In this document: positions 21,930 to 32,234 of the stretch, piece after piece
Numbering within the stretch: the first letter of the stretch is position 1
Layout of the letters: each line of letters begins with the position of its first letter
NCBI GenBank assembly: GCA_020744225.1
Contig: JAGMWG010000003.1
Location: 744,001 to 808,000 of the forward strand
Origin: Paraphoma chrysanthemicola
Lineage: Eukaryota > Ascomycota > Dothideomycetes > Pleosporales > Phaeosphaeriaceae
Direction: 5' to 3'
Length of the DNA stretch: 64,000 nucleotides
Notes under the pieces: generated by a model
Database searches by the model: none
What the model was told of the DNA's origin: nothing
The model's input: the letters and a program-made list of their open reading frames with translations, nothing else
Translations under genes and position numbers: made by a program

Positions 21930-23895
21930 GACAAGCATCCAAACACAAAAGTATAATCATCTACGGCGGACTACATGCTACGAAAGAAGCATGGCCTCTT
22001 TCAATACAACTTTGCAAAAGTTCAGCGACATTTGGCGCATTTGCATACCAGGCGCACCTCACATCCCAACACAAAGTACGGTTTCCATTTCACGACATAT
22101 GATAAACGGATACAAAAAGCTACGGGCTTCGGCTTTCTCTTTCCCAGCGGGCATGTTCCTGGCGCCACATTCGAATTCGGCACATGATGGGAGCTGTGCT
22201 CTCTCTCTCTCTCTCTCTCTTATATCCCCTCTTGCTCACCATGATGTACGGGAGATGCTGCAATTTTTATTTCCTTTGCTTCGATAGACGGCGTTCGCAT
22301 GGATATCTCTCAAGATAACTGTCAATAAGCGAACCTGAAGCTGAATTATTTACGACGGAAATGGAATGAGCGAGGTAGATAGATAATTGATTGGGACTAG
22401 TTTAATGTAACATGTATATCTGGTACCTCATAGTCGCGATGGCGAGTGAATAGAATCAAAGTCATATCACATGGTATTACATGACTTTATCTGTATGTGC
22501 ACAGGCGCGGTAAATAATGAGAAGGTACCTTGAGTAGTGTGGGTTCAAAAAGTGCATGTGTACTCACCAAGTGTACAGAGGTCCCTTCCCTTTACAAGGA
22601 CTATGTCTATTGGCCATATTGAACTGTCCACCGCTATGATGACTTTAGTCCTACTACATTTCAATTCGTACTATTTAGATACATACTCCGCCTTACGAAG
22701 TTCAGTCTTAAATAGTAGTTCACATTCCCTTCTCCTCACACATCAAACGTCTTTACTTTGAGTGTATCGGAGAGAATGTAAACGGGTGCCAGACGTCCAT
22801 TCTACTCTTCATCAGGTAGCCTTGAAGACACTTCCACCGCTCCGACCGCCAGAACAAATAGATCTTGTCGCGTTGGGTCTCGGTTCTGCGGCTGAGTGGG
22901 TGAATAAGAAACCGAACGTGCTCAATTACACTGCTGCGGAACGGAAGCGAATAATGGGGCTGAGTTTTATGGGCTAGGTGTGGCGTGGATATGAGCAAGG
23001 CTACGTCATGATGGAGTGATTCGGGTACTTTGTTTCTTGTCTTTCGTCGACGTGGGGGTGCTCGGCTGAGTCTCTGGGTATCGATTGTACAAATCGACAC
23101 TTTGTAAAGATGTTTGGCATGCATGTTCGACGCTCGCCTGATGTTTGGAACTGTGTTGGCCGTTGTTGTACAGGCAAGACTGTGCTTTGGGTTATGTGTT
23201 CTTCTCCAGCAGATTGACGTAGTGTGGATATGCATAGTGCGGGTACTCAGCCTTGTCCCTCGTACCGAATGTCAGCGTAGTCGCTGCTTTAGAATGCATG
23301 TGCATCTTTTGCCAAGAGTCGGTTATCTTTGGCGCGATACGTACGAGGATAGTGAGAGCAGCGGGAAGCGAGCGACAATGTACGTGGTGGGCATGAGGAA
23401 GAGGACTGGGGAAGTGAGAATTATGACGAAACTGACGACTTTGAGATGGGTGACGAGGTGAGAGAATACAATGCGAGAATGAAATACATGGTTGGTGAGG
23501 CTAGGTGGAACCAGCATCGCGGTGACTAGGTAGTACAGTCTTGCCCTATCTAGCAGAGATGCAAGAGTACACGCGTATATGGAAATTCTATTATTTCTAT
23601 TATATCAATCTTCTTGAATCAGTAGCGGGTTATTACTTAGAATTTGCCTCACAGTTTGTTTTCTATAACCAGTCTATACACGCGCAAAGTGGTTTCATCT
23701 CATGCTCGTTCCGTCGTTTCAGCCGCAGCGACTTCCGTGAGTGTGCAATGTGGTGGCGGTGCGGGGTAAACTAAGTCGACTTCACTCAATTCATCACCAA
23801 GCACTTCAGTTGCGTAGCATGTCAGGTTCTCAACTACACTGTCGCTGTAACCTCTACTCCTCAACGTACAGCTATCCTTTCAGATCGCTTTCGCC
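21930..23895. other. Gene-free spacer, 2.0 kb
   Basis: No supportable gene. Small frames on both strands (for example 22762-22977 + and 22753-23235 -) overlap one another and have no recognisable domain. It contains the CT microsatellite at 22199-22220. Confidence 0.4.
22199..22220. repeat. (CT)11 microsatellite
   Basis: Eleven uninterrupted CT dinucleotides about 270 bp after the stop codon of the CCCH gene, possibly in its 3' UTR. Confidence 0.95.
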
Positions 23896-25968
23896 ATGGA
23901 GTACAGCTCATTGGACTTTGGTCGCTTTGAGACGCGATTCCTTCGTCTAGCTGCACTTACCGGAGATGAAGCTGATCAACTTCTGCGTTTCGACATTGAG
24001 ATCGGCTCAATTACCAATCCTCCAGAGTTCCAAGCTCTATCGTACTGCTGGGGCAAAGAGCTGAGCAAAGCCGAAATCTGGGTCTCTGGCACGAAAATCA
24101 CCGTTTCGACGAATCTTGAGGCCGCTCTTCGATTCAGCGACCTAGCAGCTGGCACCCGCATCTGGGTTGATGCGATATGCATCAATCAAGATGATTTGTA
24201 CGAGAAATCGTACCAGGTCAAGATGATGGGGCAAATCTACTCAAAGGCGATAAAAGTCATTACCTGGCTGGGCGTTGAGGCGCCCTACTCGTACGCAGCC
24301 GCAGCACTCGTCAACAAAATCTCCCGGAAGTACACGACAGAACTGTTTGATCCTGAACTGGATGATCTTGAACTGGATGAACTCGGAGCTCTGCTGTTCC
24401 ATCGAACCTTTGACAAATCTCTTGCGGGCCAACACAGTCCTCCCAAGGCCCTGGCGGGCCTTGCAGAGCTCTTTAGTCGATCGTATTGGGAGCGGGTCTG
24501 GATCATACAGGAGGTCGCGAAGGCTTCGGTTGTGATTGTACGATGTGGCAAGCTTGTCATGGATCTTCACACACTGCTTCGCTTGAGAACTTATTGCAGA
24601 CAGCTACCAGACCGTACGCAGACCTTACTTGCTGCCATAAGCAAGTTTCGGGCACGAGAACTACGGAACCATGGACGCATGTCTCTTGTACAAGCTCTGA
24701 CAACGAGTCGCTCTTCTGTGTCCACTGATGAAAGAGACAAAATCTATGCCCTTCTCGGGCTTGCTGGCGACAGTGAAGATTTGGTCCCATTGCCAACATA
24801 CGTCACGTCAGCTTCAGAAGTATTCGAGGAGTTGACGAGAAAAGTGATTGAGAGCCGCCAACCTAGCAACGTCTTAGTACTGGCTCAGCGAGGGCCACTC
24901 GCGGAACGAGTGTCCTCGGCGCCGCCATGGTGCGTGGACTGGGCACAACTTGAACTCATCATGCCTGACTGGGTCGCCAAGTCTTCTTTCCCTGCAAAGT
25001 TTTCTCAGCCGCAGCGTCCCATCTTTGCAAATTCAATATTACATGTTCAAGGACATGAGATTGGGCACATATCCTCGCATGAGCGTGATCAGACTTCATG
25101 GACATCAGCATTCTCAGACACAGAGGGATCGTCCAGGAGTTTCGATGTCATCAAAGACCTGGCTTTTGACATCATCAATAGACTAAGCAGCAGCAACAAC
25201 AACGTATCCTATACGTCTGCCAACGAGACAGAATTGGTCTACGCTCTATCTCGCATGATCAGAGACGAGAACAAAGGTGTGGCATCCGCAGATTATAATC
25301 TCTTCCGCGTCGGTCCCATCCTCAATCGACTTGGGGGTCTACAGATAAACTACATGCCAATCGTAGAATGGGCGCGGAAAGCCAATTTCGAAAAGTCCAA
25401 GTGGTCAGGAAGAGCACGAAAGACGGCTGAGCATGTTGAGCAGGGGGCACTACCGATCTCTACATCGTGGATAGGAAGAGGCATCGGACGTCTGTTGCAA
25501 ACCATGGGCACCCCTCCTCCTAGTAGTAGTCCAGCGAACAGCCCAGTTGTGCCCTCGAAAGCAGCTCCTGAAATCACGTCCCACACGTACAAGATGTGGG
25601 AGAACATACTAGCAGATTTCAGCAACTTGGCTGAGATGCAGCTACAATTCGCTGTCTTGAACAATCGCCACTTAGTAATAGTGCCACGCGCTGCTAATTA
25701 CGGTAGCGTATATGCGCTCAGCAATTGCACGCTGCCCGTAGTGCTGCAAGAGGGATGGGACGGCGACTTCAGATTTCTAGGCGAAGCGTACGTCACGCGG
25801 GACAAGGACGGAAGTGGTGGTGGCTGGGCAAAACCATTGGCTCTTGACGACACTTGCGTTGTGCAGGATGAGAGGATTAAGATTGGTTTGGGCCGCGAAG
25901 AGCACACCAGTCGAAGATTTTCGAACGCTATAGGGGCTGTGAGAGATGTTGGTGAGGATTCAGACTAG
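23896..25968 (+). CDS. HET-domain protein (heterokaryon incompatibility-like), 690 aa
   Basis: A single exon of 690 residues starts at an ATG in a good context (GCCATGG). The HET domain occupies the N-terminal third: FQALSYCWG at about residue 45, RIWVDAICINQDD at about residue 88, and the closing WERVWIIQEVAKA at about residue 198. DERDKIYALLGL follows, the usual post-HET block. The C-terminal half has no recognised partner domain; a Pro/Ser linker (TPPPSSSPANSP) separates it, and VVQDERIKIGLG lies near the end. Some HET proteins trigger programmed cell death after fusion of genetically different hyphae; many have unknown roles. This copy belongs to the SYCWG subgroup, unlike the two LSHTW-type HET genes at 49820 and 60609, and it has no intron. 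Confidence 0.9.
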   Translation: MEYSSLDFGRFETRFLRLAALTGDEADQLLRFDIEIGSITNPPEFQALSYCWGKELSKAEIWVSGTKITVSTNLEAALRFSDLAAGTRIWVDAICINQDDLYEKSYQVKMMGQIYSKAIKVITWLGVEAPYSYAAAALVNKISRKYTTELFDPELDDLELDELGALLFHRTFDKSLAGQHSPPKALAGLAELFSRSYWERVWIIQEVAKASVVIVRCGKLVMDLHTLLRLRTYCRQLPDRTQTLLAAISKFRARELRNHGRMSLVQALTTSRSSVSTDERDKIYALLGLAGDSEDLVPLPTYVTSASEVFEELTRKVIESRQPSNVLVLAQRGPLAERVSSAPPWCVDWAQLELIMPDWVAKSSFPAKFSQPQRPIFANSILHVQGHEIGHISSHERDQTSWTSAFSDTEGSSRSFDVIKDLAFDIINRLSSSNNNVSYTSANETELVYALSRMIRDENKGVASADYNLFRVGPILNRLGGLQINYMPIVEWARKANFEKSKWSGRARKTAEHVEQGALPISTSWIGRGIGRLLQTMGTPPPSSSPANSPVVPSKAAPEITSHTYKMWENILADFSNLAEMQLQFAVLNNRHLVIVPRAANYGSVYALSNCTLPVVLQEGWDGDFRFLGEAYVTRDKDGSGGGWAKPLALDDTCVVQDERIKIGLGREEHTSRRFSNAIGAVRDVGEDSD

Positions 25969-26952
25969 GGTTTTGACGATTTTTCTTTTATCTTTGAGCG
26001 ATCCTACAAGCGTAGAGTATTTCATTCATCTGGCATCGTCATTAGATTTACTATATTCAGAGCTTCGAGATTCCTCTTGCGTCTTTAGCTACGGCGTAGA
26101 GGTAATGATAGACTAAATGTAGTCATGTTTAGATAAGGGTACAAAGCTATCGCGACCTTGAGCGCCGAGTAAGAAATGATGTATAGCACGAAATCAGCAC
26201 GTATTTTTATACTTGCACGATACGATAGGAGTCTAGAGAACATAGCCTAAAGGATAATACATCTTTGATAATAACTTTGCAGATTGTGAGGTTGAGAGAT
26301 GAAAAGCCACAGCCGCGAAATGTTTCCTGCACATGGGGCCATGTCAGTGAGTATATGCAAAACGAACCAAAAACCCTCAGCCTCAAATTGCACACGAACG
26401 CATCGGCAATCATCCAAAAAGAGCGAACGCAGACGCGTCGTACAGTCGTACGCATCCCGCCCAGCATCCCTAGTCCTCTTCATCCAACAATCCCAATCTT
26501 CCGCATCAACCGCATGAACATGCCTCGTTCATTGCGCCCCTTATCGATAAAGCCGTATCTATTTCGAGGTGCGTTGCATGAACCGCAATCATTGCCTCAA
26601 ACAAGCCCGGTGGTGTCTCTGACCAATCACACCCATGCATTCTGTTGTTTCACACTTCCACACCAAAACCGAGGATCATGCGGCTGCGGGGAAGAAACAA
26701 CGGTATCCTTTCCAGAAGGACGACGACGGATAATGAATGGGAAACGGTAATGCAGACCAAGTGGTGTTATGTGCTGGGTATAGCCGGTTACGGGTGAGAC
26801 GGGTGTTTTGGGGGGTGGGTGGTATATGAATACAGCGGTAGTCCTGCGTGGCTTTTTTCAAGCTGACGAACTTCTTCTTTGTGGCTGTTTTAGACGGCTT
26901 TTCGCTCCTTTCTTGTTGAATTTGTTCATTGTCGCTCCTTTAACACGCCAGG
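25969..26952. other. Gene-free spacer, 1.0 kb
   Basis: No supportable gene. A 161-codon frame at 26265-26750 overlaps antisense frames, lacks domains and looks like chance. Confidence 0.4.
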
Positions 26953-28356
26953 ATGCCTTCGTTTACGTTCTGGAAGAGTGCGAAGGCGGATGAAACCAAG
27001 TCGCCGCTGTTGAGCGACGCTCATGGCACGTCTGAGTCTGCGCAAGTGGTGCGGATCGCGGGGAAAATCGATTTGAATCCTGGGAATGAAGAGTCGGGAG
27101 TGTTTGTGTTCGAAGACGTGGATTCACATCATGAACGCTCAGGGTTGATGGCCTACACCGACCAAGACAGCCAAGCGGGGAGAGTGCCACGAACGCACAG
27201 AACGAGTTTGAGCGATGCTGATGCGACGTTGCTAAGCGATGAACAAGTCCAGCGCAAGTGCGAAGTCTCGCCAGAGGAAGCAGGGTTACTGCCATTGTCA
27301 AGAGGAAGTAACGCGCAAGAAGAAACAGCGTCTATGCAAGCACAGGAAGCTCTTGTTGAATCGCCGCAAAAGAGAGTGCTTCGAGCTATCTCGCAGGATC
27401 GAGACTCTGGTGTATACTTCTCTACAGACAGCGAACAGTCTCCCTCATCGCGACCAATCTCGGTGGCCTCGAGACCGGCCCACGTGCAGCCGCGCCCTTC
27501 GTCCCTTGCTCTCCGAGACAATCCAGTAGCGAATACACAGCGCGTTGAAACAACTCCTCGCCGCCTCCATCGACCCACTGAGTTGAACCTGGGCGCGACA
27601 GACACGAGTACGTCAAAGCCGAAATCTGAGCTCGAAAAACGCTTCGACTTGATGCGCAACTCAAAGACGCAGTCAAAAGCGGCTTTGCGATCTCCAACAG
27701 AATTGCTCAAGGAGCGACTCAATATGTCGCCCAAGAAAGGCACGCATGGCGAGAAGATACGTGCATTTGTACCGCCTCAGCCATCGAGGAATGGGTGCTT
27801 GTTGCCAGGTCCTGTGGGACAGCCGGATGGCTTCACAAGCACGTCTGTACGCGCACGGACAGAGACTGGTGGTCGTCCTGCGTGGTGGTGCAAGTTCGAC
27901 AAGCTGGTCGTATTTGATGGCGCCGAATTAAGGGACGGTGAAGAGCCAGCAATCCGTACAAGGACGAGCAAAGGATTGAGCATCGCGCGACGACGAGGAG
28001 ACACGGAAACAATCATCATACCGATGAACTGCGCCCACTGCCAAGATATGCTGAATCGGCATGAGTGGAAGTATGACATCCAGGTTTGCAGACGAAGCGT
28101 ATGCTGGGAGTGCAGAGAGAGGTGCAAGTGGGAACAGCAGCAGGAGATGAAAGCACGAGATGAGAGCAATGCCTGGAGAGGAGAAGGAAATCGGGATCGC
28201 GCAGATAGTGTATTACAAGACAAAAAGGCCACAGAAGAACATCTTATGCGGAAGATGGGTATCGAACAGGGCAGACCCAAGAGCCCGATTGAGGCTGTGG
28301 GTGGGATTGAGGAACGACTCGAGAATGCGATCCGACGTAGCGATGTTGGATTTTGA
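26953..28356 (+). CDS. Conserved-looking hypothetical protein with C-terminal Cys cluster
   Basis: A single exon of 467 residues from ATG 26953. Most of it is polar and probably disordered, with repeated charged and Ser-rich segments. The last third is more structured: AWWCKFDKLVVFDG, then IIPMNCAHCQDMLNRHEW and VCRRSVCWECRERCKWEQ. The cysteines fall in a CxxC...CxxxxCxxCxxxC pattern that could bind zinc. I do not recognise the family. It ends 117 bp from the convergent gene at 28474, so the two share a terminator region. Confidence 0.7.
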   Translation: MPSFTFWKSAKADETKSPLLSDAHGTSESAQVVRIAGKIDLNPGNEESGVFVFEDVDSHHERSGLMAYTDQDSQAGRVPRTHRTSLSDADATLLSDEQVQRKCEVSPEEAGLLPLSRGSNAQEETASMQAQEALVESPQKRVLRAISQDRDSGVYFSTDSEQSPSSRPISVASRPAHVQPRPSSLALRDNPVANTQRVETTPRRLHRPTELNLGATDTSTSKPKSELEKRFDLMRNSKTQSKAALRSPTELLKERLNMSPKKGTHGEKIRAFVPPQPSRNGCLLPGPVGQPDGFTSTSVRARTETGGRPAWWCKFDKLVVFDGAELRDGEEPAIRTRTSKGLSIARRRGDTETIIIPMNCAHCQDMLNRHEWKYDIQVCRRSVCWECRERCKWEQQQEMKARDESNAWRGEGNRDRADSVLQDKKATEEHLMRKMGIEQGRPKSPIEAVGGIEERLENAIRRSDVGF

Positions 28357-28473
28357 TACAGAAGCCGCCTTACCATGTCATTCCTCGGGGTAGAGATTAC
28401 TATGTATTGAGCATCAAGAGCAGCTTCTCCAGTGCCGTTCTATTCCATAACTGTAGCTGTGAATAGGAAGACT

Positions 28474-29325
28474 TCAGTCAAGCTCCATGGCGTCATCCAT
28501 GTATTCATATGGGGTATCTTCAGAATGCCCGTTGCTGGTGCTGTACGTCTGAGGCTGGAAGTCACGGCTTGTGACTCCGTTCGTGTTCGCTGACGGAGTG
28601 TGTGCGTGCACAACGTCATGGGCATGCTCGGAGCCCATCACGAGATAATGCAGCATTTCTCTGAGTTGAGAGTCGTGAAGTGTGATGTTCTTACGACCGG
28701 CGTCCTCTTCTTTGTCCCACTTCGATGCAATGACTCGTTCATCAGCATCCTTCCACGCGTTGCGAAAGTCCTTGGCTTGACCAAGCTGGACGCGCACGTC
28801 ATGTCCACCGAACGATGCGTGAAGTGGAGATTCGGTGTCATCTAAGGACTCCAACAGGTTCGCATGAAAGGCGTGTGATGCGAGTGGCCGCGTTCGTTGC
28901 AAATCGGGGTTTGTGATGTATCGCAAGGCGTTTACGTTGGCCTGTGGAGCGGAGCCGGAAACGGTGATGCCAAACACGGCCAGGCATGTGGTGATGTATC
29001 GCTCGAGAAGAGTGTGGAATTCGAAGAAGTCGACTTTGAACATAGCCTCTGCTTGTTTCTTGGTGCGATCAGCTTCTCGTTGGGCCTTTGAAGAATTTGT
29101 TGAACTCACACTTGTCGCGTCGCGGCCATCTTGACCGATGTGCTGAGCTTCAGCTGCACGAACGATCTCCAACGCCTTGTAGTAGGACAACATGAGAAGC
29201 TCTGCTTTCCAGCGCAGGCGGCCCAAAAGCCGAGTAGCATTCTCCTTCTCCTTCCTAAATTTTTCGACGCGCGACTGAGCGAGGGCTTCAGCTGGCTTTT
29301 TTGGTGCGTAGCGGGATGTCTGCAT
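28474..29325 (-). CDS. Conserved fungal hypothetical protein, helical
   Basis: 283 residues from ATG 29325 (MQTSRYAPKKPAEAL). The frame extends upstream only to a TTG. The N-terminal ~100 residues are strongly helical and charged (SRVEKFRKEKENATRLLGRL, then an Ala/Lys-rich helix), suggesting a coiled coil. The middle, HTLLERYITTCLAVFGITVS, NALRYITNPDLQRTRP and SHAFHANLLESLDD, has the even composition of a conserved fold. The tail is acidic. I cannot name the family. No signal peptide or membrane segment is seen. Confidence 0.72.
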   Translation of the reverse strand: MQTSRYAPKKPAEALAQSRVEKFRKEKENATRLLGRLRWKAELLMLSYYKALEIVRAAEAQHIGQDGRDATSVSSTNSSKAQREADRTKKQAEAMFKVDFFEFHTLLERYITTCLAVFGITVSGSAPQANVNALRYITNPDLQRTRPLASHAFHANLLESLDDTESPLHASFGGHDVRVQLGQAKDFRNAWKDADERVIASKWDKEEDAGRKNITLHDSQLREMLHYLVMGSEHAHDVVHAHTPSANTNGVTSRDFQPQTYSTSNGHSEDTPYEYMDDAMELD

Positions 29326-30084
29326 GTTAGTTGCAGAGGCTGGCTTGTACGACAGTATCAAGGTTGAAAGCTAGTTGTTGACACGCAGTGTTGACGATAT
29401 CGAGGGTATCTGAGTGAGCGAATCGAGGCGTGATCGGAAGAGGAGACTTTCATAATTATAGAACGATTCCGCATTGTGCGAGCGGCACTGTTTTCACGGT
29501 GATGCGAGAGTGAAAGATCATGGTGTAGATTGGAGGAAGTTACGCGACACAATGCAGCACACGCCGAGGTTTGAGCTTCCAGGCTGAGTCATCCCCAACA
29601 TTTTGCATCAACATATCAAGTGGAGACTCATATTGAACGGTTGCTTTTCAAAAAGGGCTGGGCAACTTGAATTGGCGGTAGCAATTGTCTCACAGCATGT
29701 GGACCCTGTGTAGTTGCGCGAAGTCTCGTGACAGCGCGTTCAGCACGGGCTTGCACGCGAATCGCGTCTGGGTCCTACTGACACTCCACCTTCGGCGACA
29801 TGTCTGGCCTTCCCGAAAAGTCATTGAAAATAAATGAATCTCAGACTGTATCAGACATGGAGTTCAGCTCGAGAAATTATTCTGTGCCATTTTACACTAC
29901 TTTGGCTAGGCCTTAGTGTCGTCATGGATATGATCGCATAGTAAACTCCTCGCCGAAAGGGAAGTATCACTTACTGCACGCCTCCATATATACATCCACT
30001 CTAATCAAACGCCGTCAACACGAAATTCAGGCATATCAATCGAATACGAACACACCGGTTAACCGAATTGCAAATCGTTCAACA
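29326..30084. promoter_or_regulatory. Divergent promoter spacer
   Basis: 0.76 kb between divergent genes; no gene seen. It should contain both promoters, but no individual element can be assigned. Confidence 0.4.
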
Positions 30085-30360
30085 ATGTCCAACCTCCTCA
30101 AGCCCAAACATCTCCTCCCCATCTTCAACCTATTCGCCATTGGCGGCTCAACATACTACCTACAATCCAGAATCGCCTACAACTTGGAAGAGCAAGAAGC
30201 ACGACTCGATGAAATCGAAGGGACATTAAGAGGGCATATTGGTCTGATTGAAGATGCGCTGGACAGGATCGAGGGAAAGAAGGATGGAAAGAAGATGGAG
30301 GAGCTATATGGGAAACGCGGTAGGGATGAGAAGAAGGGGAAAGAGGAGGGCGGGAAATAG
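30085..30360 (+). CDS. Small single-pass membrane protein, 91 aa
   Basis: A 91-residue frame with ATG at 30085. An N-terminal hydrophobic segment (HLLPIFNLFAIGGSTYYL) is followed by a regular heptad-like helix (LEEQEARLDEIEGTLRGHIG) and a very Lys/Glu-rich tail. The layout, with a short leader, one membrane helix and a coiled coil, is like small mitochondrial or ER accessory proteins, but I do not recognise the family. It is credible as a gene because the frame fills a gap between convergent genes and has a non-random amphipathic pattern. The next gene's stop codon is only 113 bp away on the opposite strand. Confidence 0.65.
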   Translation: MSNLLKPKHLLPIFNLFAIGGSTYYLQSRIAYNLEEQEARLDEIEGTLRGHIGLIEDALDRIEGKKDGKKMEELYGKRGRDEKKGKEEGGK

Positions 30361-30473
30361 CTGATGTGAAAGCGACTTGCAAACCCACTTTTCAGTTCCG
30401 TTCAGCACAGAAAACGAGTTAGACCAAGCCCAGAATCCGCTGGATCAATATCTTCTGTTTCTGCATTTGTGCT

Positions 30474-32234
30474 CTACATATCAAATTCCAGCCTCACTCT
30501 CGGCACTTGCCCACTGCCGCTCCCCTGTGGCATCCTATACGTGAAGTTCCAAAACTCGAAATCATTGATGACTTTCCCCGCGCCTCCTCTCAGCCCGTTG
30601 AATGTCACCGTATTGTTCAAATCCACGCTCCCAGTCACATTGACCTTAACTCCCTCAACATCTGCCCAGGACTTGACATCTCTCTTCCCATCCCACCCGT
30701 TCGTTCCAACAAGGAACGCAAACGCACTACTCGAATTACCCTGCGGATAGCTGAGTTCCAAATACTTCTCGCCGACATCGACATTCAGCGCATAGACCTG
30801 GGCATACAAGCTGATCCACCCGACGGTTCCATCTGGCCGTGACCACTGGACGACCGCCGGGTTGAATGAGCTAGGGTTTCTGGCCGGACCGCCAATGACA
30901 TTTTCTGAAAAGGATTCGGCGCCGATGGTGAGATTTGGCGAGAGCCATGCGGTGATGTTGCGCGGGTACGTGTCATACGGAGGAGAGAAGGCGGAAGTGC
31001 GGACGGTATGGGTGCCGGGGAAGGTGAGGAGAGAGGAGAGAGTGGTGTTGGGGACGAGGGTGTTGTGGTAAGGCGCGAGGATGGCAACGAGCGGGGAGAT
31101 GGCGAAGTCGTTCTTGTGGCCCATTAGGTATGGCTAGAAACTTGTCAGTGCCTGAGGACCCAATGGAACAGATATAATTTTGAGTCTTGCTTACCTTTTT
31201 ATAGACTGGTGCTTTCTCTTTCCCAACAAGCGTCCACATCTGCAGCGCCAGAATGCTGAGATACCTGTTCATATCGAAACCGTAGCTCCTATCCCACGGA
31301 CCCGCGACATTCTTCAAGTTTGCGTTGTACAGCTGTCCAAGCGAAGTCCAGGTATGCCGAATCATGTCAGGTCCATACTGGCCCATCAAGCTGTCTTGTG
31401 GCATGTACTTGGCCCAAAGCGTGAGCGCAAAAAGCGAGACACCAGCATATGTACCAGAATTGAACTCCGAGAGAGTGTTGTCGCGTGTGAACAAGGCAAT
31501 GACTTCTTGTGCATACGCCTCTCCAGCCGTGGTCATGTTCGAATCGTTCGTGCGGCGCCCAACCCAGCCTGATACGAAAGCACGCATGATGGATGGGTTG
31601 CTGTATGCTGGATAGAGATTGTCGTCGTCCACGCCACCAACGCGGTAGCTGTCGCCAATAGTGGTGTTGAACAAGCTCTCGATCATGTACTCTTGGACGT
31701 CATGAGGAATCAGATCTGGAAACTCTTCGAGCATAACAACAAACGTAGTGCCAATAAACCCGCGCCAATTCGGATCCCAGGTATTGTAGATCGACTTTGG
31801 ATATTGCAAAGTTCCCACGGTGGGCTCTTCCGGGTAGATCTGGTAGTCGCCGTACCTGTCGCTATTAGTTACTTTTTACCCTCCTCTCACACGACCATCC
31901 CCGCGGCTTACCACTGCAGCGTCTCGTTCTGGAACTGTGCTCCAACAACGTTCCTGACAATCCTTGCTGCTTGTTCCACATCGTCGCCTTCATTGCGTGC
32001 TAGCAAGCCCGCCGCATACCAGACGCTCGACCTTGTATCATGCGTAAGGGCCGTCGCGTCGAAGCTGAATAGATATCCTCTGGCATTGTCATAGAACGTG
32101 TCCATCCAGTCCATTGACTCCGCTAGCAGGTTCGAAGCATAGCTTGTCGTATCATTGCGTTTCGCGACTCTCGCATTGGCAGCGTTGCCGGGCGCAAGAA
32201 AGCTCAACGCAAGCCATAATTTCCAGGACATCAT
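30474..32234 (-). CDS. Secreted protein of unknown function, helical toroid-like plus C-terminal beta part
   Basis: Three exons (32234-31912, 31855-31195, 31133-30474) give 547 residues, with phase-consistent GT-AG introns of 56 and 61 nt. A signal peptide is clear (MMSWKLWLALSFLAPGNAA). The N-terminal ~370 residues carry repeated Trp/Tyr-rich helices, such as TRSSVWYAAGLLAR, WDPNWRGFIGTTFVVMLEEF, FNSGTYAGVSLFALTLWAKY and GPWDRSYGFDMNRYLSI. This pattern recalls alpha/alpha-toroid carbohydrate-active enzymes. The last ~150 residues look like beta strands. Several N-x-S/T sites are present. I do not recognise a named glycoside hydrolase or lyase family, so enzymatic function is inference only. 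Confidence 0.78.

Noticed and set aside
22753..23235. 160-codon minus-strand frame in the spacer
   Set aside because: No domain, biased composition, overlapped by + frames; no neighbouring exon can be joined.
26265..26750. 161-codon + frame before the Cys-cluster protein
   Set aside because: Unusual composition, no domain, overlaps antisense frames, and no relation to the flanking genes.
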